Source: Gammaproteobacteria bacterium
Lineage (GTDB): Bacteria > Pseudomonadota > Gammaproteobacteria > Pseudomonadales > Azotimanducaceae
Direction: 5' to 3'
NCBI GenBank assembly: GCA_009840545.1
Contig: VXNM01000009.1
Location: 436,559-500,558 of the forward strand
DNA length: 64,000 nucleotides
Below the pieces are notes generated by a model. It was not told the origin of the DNA and did not search any database. It worked only from the letters and a program-made list of their open reading frames with translations. Made by a program: the position numbers and the translations under genes. Each line of letters starts with the position of its first letter. Position 1 is the stretch's first letter. This document shows, in pieces, positions 43,929-54,129 of the stretch.

Positions 43929-44943
43929 TGCTCCTTCTGGTTTTCTGGAGCGAGGATTTGAACTGATCGAAAATAGAACGAGTCACAAGCTTCTTGTTCA
44001 CCCACTCCTCAGCAGCACCGTCAGCATTGCGTTGCCATTCAGACAGCGCATCTTCGTTCGGCTGAAGCAGTTCTATACCTTGGTCCAGCATTGCCTCAAA
44101 CGCTGATGCATGATCTTCGATTCCCTTCCGCTCCGCGTTCAGCATTGCGTTGTCCATGTGATTGCGAACAACCACTTGGTCGTCGTCATTAATATTTCGA
44201 AAGGACCGCTGGTCAAGGACGTACACACTAAACACATACAGAAACGGCACGTCAAGCATGTACTTAATATGTGTGTGCCACTGCAGCGTCACTGCTGCTA
44301 CTGGTGGAGAAGCCACCGTGTCGATCAGACCCGTTTGAAGTCCGGTGAGTACATCCACTGTGGAGAGAGGAATCGGATTGACTCCAAATGCACTGAGCAT
44401 GAGTTCCGTACTGGGATCGTTCTTTGGAACCCAGATTTTCAATCGCCTTGTTTCCTGAACAGTGGTTGCCGGCTTCGATCCCATTGCATAAGCGAGACCG
44501 ATCCCAAGAAATCCGAAAGAGACATAGCCTGCTTCCTCAAGTTGGGCACGCAAGACTTTGTCTAAGTCTGTACGGACCGCCGCAACTTCGTCCACATTCT
44601 TGAACTGCATCGGAAGGTTGTAAACGTTAAGGTTTGGGACATCGGACGTAAACACACTAGTTTGAAGAATTCCACCGTTCAACTGGCGGGCACGCATCTT
44701 TCGTTTGACAGCAAAGTCGTCTCCCATGACACCACCAGCGTAGAACTTAAACTGAACCCTGCCTTCGGTCTCCTCTTCGATGGCATTGGCAGCCTCCCGC
44801 AATTCAACCAAGAGCGCAGACCCTTCCGGAGAAAGTGTTGCTACCTTCAGGGTAGTGTCCGATTGAGCGAAGAGCGCAATCGTGCATATGCCGCAACAAA
44901 ACGACAATTTCAAGCACTGAGTCTTAAAAGTATTCGTCTGCAC
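43918..44943 (-). CDS. TRAP transporter substrate-binding protein (DctP/TatP type)
   Basis: 341-residue exported binding protein. A signal peptide (hydrophobic core about 12-26) precedes the mature start TTLKVATLSPEGS. DVPNLNVYNLPMQFKNVDEV, GFLGIGLAYAMG, the ligand-loop region KIWVPKNDPSTELMLSAFG, and LQTGLIDTVASPP follow the DctP pattern. The Arg that pairs with a carboxylate in DctP proteins (usually in a GxKxR block) is replaced here by the RRLKIWVP region, so the ligand may not be a simple C4-dicarboxylate. GTG start at 44943 inside the tatT end; a TTG at 44910 is an alternative. Confidence 0.9.
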   Translation of the reverse strand: MQTNTFKTQCLKLSFCCGICTIALFAQSDTTLKVATLSPEGSALLVELREAANAIEEETEGRVQFKFYAGGVMGDDFAVKRKMRARQLNGGILQTSVFTSDVPNLNVYNLPMQFKNVDEVAAVRTDLDKVLRAQLEEAGYVSFGFLGIGLAYAMGSKPATTVQETRRLKIWVPKNDPSTELMLSAFGVNPIPLSTVDVLTGLQTGLIDTVASPPVAAVTLQWHTHIKYMLDVPFLYVFSVYVLDQRSFRNINDDDQVVVRNHMDNAMLNAERKGIEDHASAFEAMLDQGIELLQPNEDALSEWQRNADGAAEEWVNKKLVTRSIFDQFKSSLQKTRRSNAD

Positions 44944-45787
44944 TTCGTTTCAATTCCTGTGCCATCTTTTGGGCGACTTTGTTTTGGAGGGTATAACCCT
45001 CAACCCTTGGGTCCGCTTCGAGCACTTCATCCAGCAAAGAGTCATGGAGCTCCCTGTCATACATCATCCGAGCATAATTTTGTGCATATAGCACTTTGGC
45101 GTACAGATTTTGAGAATTACTTATTTCGAGAGCTTTCAAAAAGTGCCTACGTGCCAGTTCAGGACGTCCTCCTAGCGAAGGTGGCGTAAGCGACTCAAAC
45201 ACACCCATGTACATATGAGGTGCGCCATTGTCGTATGTCTCGTCCAACTTCAACATCTTTTCAATTAGCAATCTAACTCTTGGCAATTGCACGACGGCTT
45301 TCATGTCATCTGAGCGCGCTTCAAGCCATCCTGCCCAAGCACTTGCGAGACCGTATATCACCGACACATCCTTATGTCCAAGCTGGTCGATTGCCAATTC
45401 AAACCCACTAAACGGAAGTGACTCGATTTCGCATAGTGACTTCTGCTTCAAACACGCTCCTTTGAACGCCAATTCTCGAGATTTTTCGGTTAAGAATTTC
45501 CTCCGTTCAAGGTCAGAGACAAATGCGGCAGCATACGAACCATAAATCTGCGAAGCCACAAGTACTAGATCCGCGTTTGATTCGTTCTGAAGTAGCAACG
45601 CATCAATGAGAATGAGGTAAGCAGGTACCCCGTCCTCTACAACCCGTAGGTCTTCGTTGTTCAGAATGGCCGTGGACAAACTTCGGGCAAAGTCGTTACT
45701 TACCCGAGACACCAGCATCTGGCAACCAGACAACATTAGAGTCCCGATCACCAGCGATACTATTACGGCCGTTCGAATACGCTGCAT
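44924..45787 (-). CDS. TatT-type TPR lipoprotein associated with TRAP transporter
   Basis: 287-residue lipoprotein: signal peptide with lipobox LMLSGC (Cys22), then helical repeats including YGSYAAAFVSDLERRKF, VSVIYGLASAWAGWL and HMYMGVFESLTPPSLGGRPELARRHF. These are hallmarks of TatT (TRAP transporter T-component; Treponema Tp0956), which forms a trimer that docks the binding protein through its central pore. It overlaps the binding-protein gene by 20 bp, confirming a TPAT operon. ATG at 45787; GGGAGG is about 13 nt upstream. Confidence 0.88.
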   Translation of the reverse strand: MQRIRTAVIVSLVIGTLMLSGCQMLVSRVSNDFARSLSTAILNNEDLRVVEDGVPAYLILIDALLLQNESNADLVLVASQIYGSYAAAFVSDLERRKFLTEKSRELAFKGACLKQKSLCEIESLPFSGFELAIDQLGHKDVSVIYGLASAWAGWLEARSDDMKAVVQLPRVRLLIEKMLKLDETYDNGAPHMYMGVFESLTPPSLGGRPELARRHFLKALEISNSQNLYAKVLYAQNYARMMYDRELHDSLLDEVLEADPRVEGYTLQNKVAQKMAQELKRSADEYF

Positions 45788-46295
45788 GGATCGGTTAATA
45801 CCTCCCTACTGATGGAAGCATCAGAATTGGACATGACGATAACAATCTAGTTCAACTCGAAACTCAGAGCGACTGGGAAGAAGGGAACTGACCATCGACT
45901 TCAAGCAGAACCTTCTTAGAGCGATGCTTCATGGTCCTAGTCAAATCTCGACTCGGACTATTGGCAATGCGATTATACGACCTCGGTTCTGGTCTGCACT
46001 CTTGATTCAGTTCTTCAAAACCATGAGACTCTCATTGGAATAACAATTCGTACTGATTAATAAATTAAGTGAAAATTATTGTATAAATGCATGCATACGG
46101 GTATTTTGTATAATAAAATTAATATGTAATTTAACTTTATTAAATCTTAGGGCGTCAAGGAGAGCAATGATCACCATTGAAGGAGAAATTCGGACATTTC
46201 TTTGTATGTTTCAATACAATGCGCCTTTACGCGCTCCTCGACCGTCGTTCAATCGCTCGGTCAACTCGTTTCGATTTGTGCTTCGGAGGCATTCC
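45788..46295. other. Divergent intergenic region with an AT-rich core
   Basis: About 500 bp between tatT and the DUF5916 gene. From about 46040 to 46150 it is markedly AT-rich compared with its surroundings. It includes TATAAT at 46109-46114, a likely -10 for the plus-strand gene, though no good -35 is at the right distance. The frame of the DUF5916 gene is open from 46167, with its own ATG and Shine-Dalgarno there. Confidence 0.45.
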
Positions 46296-48416
46296 ATGTT
46301 CGAACGGATCCTCGCAGTGCTACTCACACTCTCGTGCAGCGTGACACTTGCACAGACCGATCCTACATTTCGGGCCGAAACGACTGCGATAGCGTTGTCG
46401 GCGAAACCCGAACTAGACGGAAAGGTTCGGGGCGATCCAGTATGGGAAGCCGAAACGCCGATTTCGAACTTCAGTCAATTGCGCCCAGAAAACGGAGAAC
46501 CAGCATCCCACCTTACAGAGGTCTACTTTGGCTACACTGAATCGGCACTACACATAGCGTTCCTGTGCTACGAGGACGATCCAAGTCAAATTGTTGTATC
46601 TAGCAACGGCGACTTATCAGATTCTGTTGCAATAGTTCTGGATACCTTCTTGAACGGACGTACCGGCTTTGTGTTTGCAACCAACCCAAATGGGCCGCTT
46701 TGGGACGGAGCTCTCTCTAGCGGCAACACCGACTGGAACTGGTCGACCACCTGGCGGGTCGAGTCACGTCGCACGCCGTTCGGCTGGAGTACAGAAATGG
46801 AAATTCCATTTAGTTCGTTGCGTTATGGACACGACAAAGTACAAACATGGGGAGTAAACATTGCACGCGTAACGATCGCTGACAACGAAATATCCTATTG
46901 GTCTCCCGTACCCGCTCAATTCAACATGTATCGAATCGATTTAGCGGGTCGGATTCATGGCATTGGTGTACCCGCCATGAATCGAAGTCTTCGATTCACT
47001 CCATACGTTAGGACCGGCGAAGTTCAGTCAGATTTCTCCGACCATGACCAGGGAAATGATGCAGGATTTGACGTGAAGTATTCGATTACATCCCGCTTGA
47101 CGTTGGATGCAACCTTCAACACCGACTTTGCTCAGGTGGAATCGGATCAGCTTCAGGTCAATCTTGGTCGTTATGCACTGTTCTTTCCAGAAACTCGTCC
47201 GTTCTTTCTGGAAAACCAAGCACTGTTTACGGTGGGTGTACCTTGGCAAACTCAACTTTTTCACAGTCGACGAATTGGAATCGCACCAAATGGGCAACGC
47301 CTCCGGATCGATGGGGGAGTTCGTGTCACTGGAAAGATCGCAGACCAAACAAACTTGGGGTTTCTTCAGATGAGATCCGACTCACACGCAAGTGACGATA
47401 AGTCGGATTTCACAGTGCTGCGATTAAGCAGAGACTTGAAGAATCGTTCCTCGGTAGGCTTTCTCGGTTCAAGAAGGCGAGATAACCTTTCGACTGGCGA
47501 CACGTGGGGCATAAATGGTTCCTTTGGGATTGGAGAACGCACCGATATCCACACATTTGTGGCTACAACTCGAAGCGATGCTTACAGTTCGGACGAACAC
47601 GCATTCAATGTCTACGTGAACCATAGCTCACCAACTTGGAAATACCAAGCATGGATACATGAAGTAGGCAAAGGATTCAATCCTGAAGTTGGCTTTGTGT
47701 CTCGAAGAAACATGCGAACAACTGGTGGAGTACTGCGCTACACCCATGCAGTCGACGACTTTGTTGGTCTTAAAGAGTGGAACCAGTACTACTCAGTCAG
47801 CATGACTCGAAACTTGGATGGCTACTTGGAGAATGGTGGGCTCCATCTCGAACTTTGGCCCGTGTGGGACAACGGGGCGGACGGATGGGTAGCCGTCGAT
47901 TTTCAATACGAGGAGGTTCGGGATCCTTTTCCAGTGGCAGGTGTACTCATACCGCCTGGAAAGTACAACACCAAACAATTCGTGCTTGCTGGAAATCTTC
48001 CAAATACCCATCGAATTCGAGGCGGGGCTTTTCTCTCTAACGGCGGGTTCTACAACGGAAAGCTCTTAAACACAAATGCGTTCTTTAGCTACCAACAAGA
48101 CGAATCATTGAGTTTCAGTGTCGGATACCAACATCGAAGAATTGGATTCCCTACGTTGGAAAAGGATGTCACAGTGGCGAATGGGAATGTGGGATTTGCG
48201 TATTCATTTACGCCGCAGAGTGGAATCTTCGGACAGCTTCAACGCAATCGCATCGACGATATTTGGTCAGTCAATTTACGATATCGGTGGCAAAGGAACG
48301 CCAATTCCGGGTTGTACATCGTCTATTCTTACTTCGGCTTGGGCACAGACGATGACACCTTGGAGCATCAAGAGTTTGTTGTCAAGTACAGTCACGCCTT
48401 CGATGTACTGAACTAA
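46296..48416 (+). CDS. DUF5916 / CBM9-like domain outer-membrane protein
   Basis: 706-residue exported protein. After a signal peptide (MFERILAVLLTLSCSVTLAQ) comes a carbohydrate-binding family 9-like beta-sandwich (about 30-210: LDGKVRGDPVWEAETPISNF, VYFGYTESALHIAFLCYED, the WSTEMEIPFSSLRY strand). A DUF5916 beta-barrel-like region follows (about 215-706), with NTDFAQVESDQLQVNLGRYALFFPE-type motif and FFLENQALF. Related proteins in marine bacteria are outer-membrane proteins often near TonB systems; function is unknown. ATG at 46296 has CGGAGG 6 nt upstream and begins the signal peptide. An ATG at 46167, also with AAGGAGAG, would add 43 residues in front. Confidence 0.85.
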   Translation: MFERILAVLLTLSCSVTLAQTDPTFRAETTAIALSAKPELDGKVRGDPVWEAETPISNFSQLRPENGEPASHLTEVYFGYTESALHIAFLCYEDDPSQIVVSSNGDLSDSVAIVLDTFLNGRTGFVFATNPNGPLWDGALSSGNTDWNWSTTWRVESRRTPFGWSTEMEIPFSSLRYGHDKVQTWGVNIARVTIADNEISYWSPVPAQFNMYRIDLAGRIHGIGVPAMNRSLRFTPYVRTGEVQSDFSDHDQGNDAGFDVKYSITSRLTLDATFNTDFAQVESDQLQVNLGRYALFFPETRPFFLENQALFTVGVPWQTQLFHSRRIGIAPNGQRLRIDGGVRVTGKIADQTNLGFLQMRSDSHASDDKSDFTVLRLSRDLKNRSSVGFLGSRRRDNLSTGDTWGINGSFGIGERTDIHTFVATTRSDAYSSDEHAFNVYVNHSSPTWKYQAWIHEVGKGFNPEVGFVSRRNMRTTGGVLRYTHAVDDFVGLKEWNQYYSVSMTRNLDGYLENGGLHLELWPVWDNGADGWVAVDFQYEEVRDPFPVAGVLIPPGKYNTKQFVLAGNLPNTHRIRGGAFLSNGGFYNGKLLNTNAFFSYQQDESLSFSVGYQHRRIGFPTLEKDVTVANGNVGFAYSFTPQSGIFGQLQRNRIDDIWSVNLRYRWQRNANSGLYIVYSYFGLGTDDDTLEHQEFVVKYSHAFDVLN

Positions 48417-48609
48417 ATTGGGATTCGGAAATCCTCCTCGAAAACTCAAAACACTGTGACCTCGGTCCATTTGGACTTGACCGTATGGGTAGAACCTGTC
48501 AGAACCACAGGCCACTCATTCGCCGTTAGGAACAAGCTCTCACTGAACGGGTTTCGACCTCTCGACTCGAACGATTTCGAACCATACTCAAGAAATTACT
48601 ACTTTTGAC

Positions 48610-48637
48610 TTGAAATCAGAAAAGTTGCCACTATCAT
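48610..48637 (+). promoter_or_regulatory. groESL promoter
   Basis: TTGAAA at 48610-48615, 16 nt, TATCAT at 48632-48637: a good sigma-70 promoter. The -35 is preceded by C (CTTGAAA), as in sigma-32 promoters, but the -10 area (CACTATCAT) fits CCCCATnT poorly. The predicted start, near 48644, falls within the CIRCE palindrome. Confidence 0.6.
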
Positions 48638-48640
48638 ACG

Positions 48641-48679
48641 CAACGATTAGCACTCTCCCATCGAGAGTGCTAATCGTTG
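48641..48679 (+). promoter_or_regulatory. CIRCE operator (HrcA-binding site) of groESL
   Basis: TTAGCACTC at 48647-48655, 9 nt, GAGTGCTAA at 48665-48673 is a perfect match to the CIRCE consensus. The arms continue as perfect complements for six more bases on each side (CAACGA / TCGTTG), giving 15-bp arms. HrcA repressor binds CIRCE and releases it on heat shock. The site covers the expected transcription start and becomes part of the groES leader. No hrcA gene is in this window. Confidence 0.93.
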
Positions 48680-48707
48680 TTTCAAGAGAATCTTGGGAGA
48701 CAGACAC

Positions 48708-48998
48708 ATGAATATTCGACCACTTCAGGACAGAGTCGTTGTACGCCGTCTCGACGAAGAGACGATGTCGGCAGGCGGTATCGTACTGCCGGATTCTGCT
48801 TCGGAAAAACCAAGCCAAGGTGAAATCCTGGCAGTTGGACCAGGCAAAGTTCTCGACAACGGCGATGTACGTGCCCCCGACGTTTCAGTCGGTGACAAAG
48901 TGATTTTCGGTCAGTACGGCGGCAACACAGTAAAGCTTGATGGAGAGGAATTGCTAATCCTCCAGGAAAGCGAAATTTTTGGCGTCGTTGAAGACTAG
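48708..48998 (+). CDS. groES: Co-chaperonin GroES
   Basis: 96-residue co-chaperonin that caps Gro[16 protein letters not shown] at the start, the mobile loop [15 protein letters not shown] and the end GVVED match GroES (97 in E. coli). ATG at 48708 follows GGGAGA by about 8 nt; an in-frame start 15 bp upstream is less likely. Under CIRCE control, with groEL 22 bp downstream. Confidence 0.97.
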   Translation: MNIRPLQDRVVVRRLDEETMSAGGIVLPDSASEKPSQGEILAVGPGKVLDNGDVRAPDVSVGDKVIFGQYGGNTVKLDGEELLILQESEIFGVVED

Positions 48999-49005
48999 GC
49001 ACTAG

Positions 49006-50655
<1,650 letters not shown>

Positions 50656-50702
50656 CAAGTATGCGGGTAGCTCTAGGTTGCCCACTTGCATCCCTTTGAT
50701 GG

Positions 50703-50734
50703 TGCGGCCCACATAAAGTGGGCCGCATTTTTTT
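50703..50734 (+). terminator. Intrinsic terminator of groESL
   Basis: TGCGGCCCAC (50703-50712), loop ATAAA, GTGGGCCGCA (50718-50727), then seven T (50728-50734). A textbook rho-independent terminator, 48 bp after the groEL stop. Confidence 0.95.
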
Positions 50735-50921
50735 GATAGTGAGTTCATCTTGTTTCACTAGACCCACGTAGTGAACATCCAAGGAAAGTACGCTCACATG
50801 TGCGTGTGGCCGTCGAGACAAGAAAACTGGGCGAATTGGACTACAAGCACTCCTCCGTCGCTCCCCAACAGACTTTCGCTCCAACGATGAAGTAGGTCAA
50901 CATTACCCCGGCGACCCGATA

Positions 50922-51394
50922 ATGACTTCGGCGACGCGGCCCCGGGCGCGCCACTTCAGAGAGCTACGTGAGTCTCGAAAAGTTCTCAATCCTCCAATGA
51001 GAATCGGCAGCCACCCCGATTTTCCATTTCCTAAGAAGAGACGTCGCCACACTCGAACAAATTTCATGGTTCCGCCGTAAGTCCTGGGATCGTGACTGCC
51101 ACCGCATGCGTTCTTCCTAGTCCCGATTCGGCTGGAGAAGTGATCTCAGGTGCGGTGTTTGTATGTCCACCAGCATGGACGCAGTTATTGACTCAGGCAT
51201 TAGCATTTGTGACTGACATAGGAGGAATGCTTGCACACGGACCCATCATCGCGCGGGAATTTCGAATTCCTGCGGTACTTGGACTAGGCGACGCGACGAG
51301 AAAGATACAGACAGATGACCTTCTCACCGTAGACGGAAACAGTGGAACGGTTCAAGTGGTTCCAGTCGATACCACAGATCCTTCCAATACGTGA
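50922..51394 (+). pseudogene. Frameshifted remnant of a PEP-utilising enzyme swivelling domain
   Basis: From 51062 the frame reads FHGSAVSPGIVTATACVLPS, then VTDIGGMLAHGPIIAREF, IPAVLGLGDATRKI and LLTVDGNSGTVQVV. This is the phosphohistidine 'mobile' domain of PEP synthase/PPDK-like enzymes with its catalytic His kept, but three to four residues seem lost before PAWT. A stop closes this frame at 51032-51034. In another frame, 50922-51080 reads HFRELRESRKVLNPPMRIG, similar to the linker normally found before such domains. The two join with one frameshift near 51030-51080. No ATP-grasp domain is present upstream, so this is most likely a decayed 3' end. A 100-residue frame from GTG 51092 could in principle still be translated. 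Confidence 0.6.
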
Positions 51395-51673
51395 GTTTTT
51401 CACAGCACAAGAAGAGCCAATGCTCCGACAATGAAGCGCGACTTCTCTATCGAATTTCATCGAATTGCTCTCTAGGTTCAGCTTGTGATTTACGGGAATG
51501 ATTCGATGATGCCCTGCAAATCCTCCCAACAAGGACGTGATTGAGTCTTGTCGAGTTCATACTGAGCAAGGTCCGGAGTCGTGAGACCCACAAGAGCAAG
51601 ACCATACTTACCTAAGCCTTTGCATTGCTCCGTTTTGATATGGTTTGCACTCTTAGGATCGAGATCCTTCCAA
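51395..51673. other. Intergenic region before TonB receptor gene
   Basis: About 280 bp with no recognised feature. The TonB receptor frame is open from 51581, but its signal peptide begins at 51674. Confidence 0.35.
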
Positions 51674-53914
51674 ATGCGACACCTAATTACACTCCTACTT
51701 CTGCTGTTCTCCTTCAGTGCAATTCCCCAAGTCCTTGAGGAAATTGTCGTGACTGCAAAGAAACGAAATCAGTCAATTCAGGACGTGGGAATGTCTGTTG
51801 GAGTGATGCTGGACGAGGACATCGACCAAGCACTGCAAGGTGGAATCGACGTATTGGGTCTCGCAAATCGGTTGCCTAGTCTGCACATCGAGTCATCCAA
51901 CGGAAGACTAGCGCCAAGGTTCTACGTGAGAGGAATGGGAAATGTAGATTTTGACCTCAATGCATCTCAACCGATCTCGTTTATCTACGACGATGTGATT
52001 CTCGAAAATCCTGCCGCCAAGAGCTTTCCTCTGTTCGACATTGAACGCCTGGAGCTTCTTCGGGGTCCTCAAGGCACATTGTTTGGGCGCAACACCACTG
52101 GCGGAATTCTAAAGTTCGACTCAAGGAAACCAGCACCCCACTCCTCATCAGAATTCAGGCTGTCCTTGGGGGCACGAGATCACCTGCGAGCGGACATGGC
52201 TCTCAATCGTCCCCTAAACGATAGCAACATAAACGTTCGCTTTGCTTTCATGGCAAACTCTATAGGAGACTGGATCGACAACACAACACCGCAACGAGAG
52301 GTTTCCGATGCTCTAGGCGGGTTTGAAGATTACGCATTCCGTCTCCTTCTTGACGTTCAACCGACGGAGAAAACCAACGTCCTTCTCAATCTTCATGGTC
52401 GAGCGTTGGACGGAACACCCACAATTTTCTATGCAAACGCCATTCGACCGGGAAGTGAAGGAGAGTTCGTCGATGGATTTAGTCGTGACAAGGTGAGCCT
52501 AGACGCTTTCGACCAACACTTCCAAGAGTCAAAACAGTTGGGGCTGTTTGCCACGGTGAAGCACACGCTTGGTGGTATGTCTTTGGTCTCAATTTCCGGC
52601 ATCCACTCAGTGCTGGACCAGATTTCGAGAGGCGATGTCGATGGTGGATATGGGTCCGTGTTTGGTGGAATACTTCCTTCAGGACCAGGGCCGGGAATTC
52701 CCTTCGACGCCCAGACAGCCGATACACTGGACAATCACTTGCAGATCACGCAGGAGCTCCGACTAGAAGGGAAAGTCGGTTCACGCCATTGGCTAGTAGG
52801 CTTTTACGCCTTTTTGGAAGACCTAGAAATCGAAACTTACAATTTTGACTCTGTCTTCGTCCCTCACACCCTGAACGGCTATGTAAATCAAGTACAAGAC
52901 ACTCGTGCCTTCGCCCTTTTTGGAACCATAGACTTGATCTCCCAAGAAGATTGGGACGTGTCAGCCGGCATAAGATTGTCTTCGGACAGCAAAGACTTCA
53001 CTGCGATACGCACTCAATCTCCTCTTTCCTTTCTTGGAATTGAAGGAATCGGTCCCATCAGTGTGAGTCCAAGCGATACTGTCATGACTTGGGATGTGAG
53101 TGCGAACACAAAGATTTCAGAGGGTGTCAATGGATACGTGCGAGTCGCGAGAGGCCACCGAGCTCCGTCCATCCAAGGTCGCCTTCTCTTTCAGGACACC
53201 GTTTCAGTCGGCGACACAGAGTCAAACCTCTCGGTTGAAGTCGGCGCTAAAGCACTAACCCTTGACAACCGTCTTCGCCTACACGCTGCTTTGTACAACT
53301 ATCGCGTGGATAACTTTCAAATTACAAAGATTGGCGGGGTAGCAAACGTCAGCGAACTCATCAATGTCGCGACGCTTGTAGGTTCTGGCACGGAGATCGA
53401 GTTTGACTGGTTCTTGAACGAGTCTTGGTTAGTAACCGGCGGATTGAGTCTCAATTTCACAGAACTCAGCGACTCCGACCTTTCTGTAAACGGTTGCGGC
53501 TCTGCATCTTTGTTGAGCGGCTGTACAGTTACGGATCCACAGTTACCAAATGGTGAGTACCTAATTGACGGTAACAATCTATACAACTCGCCCGAGCGAA
53601 TTGTTAACTTCTCGGTGCGCTACGAGAAAGCGCTTGAGATTGGAGACTTCGAAGTCGCTACGGATTGGGCGATGAGGAGTGCATTAAGGTTCACCTTGTA
53701 TGAGAGTCTTGAGTATCGGGACGACGGAGCGATTGAAGGTGGGGCACGAGTTGGGATTCAACTCACAGGCTCACGACATCGCGTCTCATTCTTCGTACGG
53801 AACATTCTGAATGACGAATCCATGATTGGATCGATAGACTTCAATAACCTGACAAGCATGTTGAACGCCCCTAGAACTTGGGGCATTGAGTACAAGCACC
53901 TTGCTCGTAACTAG
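51674..53914 (+). CDS. TonB-dependent outer-membrane receptor
   Basis: 746-residue receptor: signal peptide (MRHLITLLLLLFSFSAIPQ), TonB-box-like EEIVVTAKKRNQSIQD, plug domain with PSLHIESSNGRLAPRFYVRGMG and LELLRGPQGTLFGRNTTGG, then a 22-strand barrel with C-terminal WGIEYKHLARN. The TAKKRxQSxQDV start and the GRNTTGG plug are typical of receptors in marine and sphingomonad-like heterotrophs that take up sterols, aromatics or siderophores. The ligand is unknown. ATG at 51674 starts the signal peptide; the frame continues upstream to 51581. Confidence 0.92.
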   Translation: MRHLITLLLLLFSFSAIPQVLEEIVVTAKKRNQSIQDVGMSVGVMLDEDIDQALQGGIDVLGLANRLPSLHIESSNGRLAPRFYVRGMGNVDFDLNASQPISFIYDDVILENPAAKSFPLFDIERLELLRGPQGTLFGRNTTGGILKFDSRKPAPHSSSEFRLSLGARDHLRADMALNRPLNDSNINVRFAFMANSIGDWIDNTTPQREVSDALGGFEDYAFRLLLDVQPTEKTNVLLNLHGRALDGTPTIFYANAIRPGSEGEFVDGFSRDKVSLDAFDQHFQESKQLGLFATVKHTLGGMSLVSISGIHSVLDQISRGDVDGGYGSVFGGILPSGPGPGIPFDAQTADTLDNHLQITQELRLEGKVGSRHWLVGFYAFLEDLEIETYNFDSVFVPHTLNGYVNQVQDTRAFALFGTIDLISQEDWDVSAGIRLSSDSKDFTAIRTQSPLSFLGIEGIGPISVSPSDTVMTWDVSANTKISEGVNGYVRVARGHRAPSIQGRLLFQDTVSVGDTESNLSVEVGAKALTLDNRLRLHAALYNYRVDNFQITKIGGVANVSELINVATLVGSGTEIEFDWFLNESWLVTGGLSLNFTELSDSDLSVNGCGSASLLSGCTVTDPQLPNGEYLIDGNNLYNSPERIVNFSVRYEKALEIGDFEVATDWAMRSALRFTLYESLEYRDDGAIEGGARVGIQLTGSRHRVSFFVRNILNDESMIGSIDFNNLTSMLNAPRTWGIEYKHLARN

Positions 53915-54129
53915 TGTGATTGAGAATTCACTCTCGTATTCGAATGAATCTGAACTCTTAGCTTGATAAGGCGATTAAGACGAGCGTTTGAAACTGTATC
54001 TGGAGCCGAACTCTGATAGGGAAACAGAACGCTAATCGTTGCAATAGCGTTCCAGTGCTGCAATCTAACAAAACCTAAAGTAAAAATTGAGAAAATCAAC
54101 TTGTACCTAGGACCTGACAATCCAAGCTG

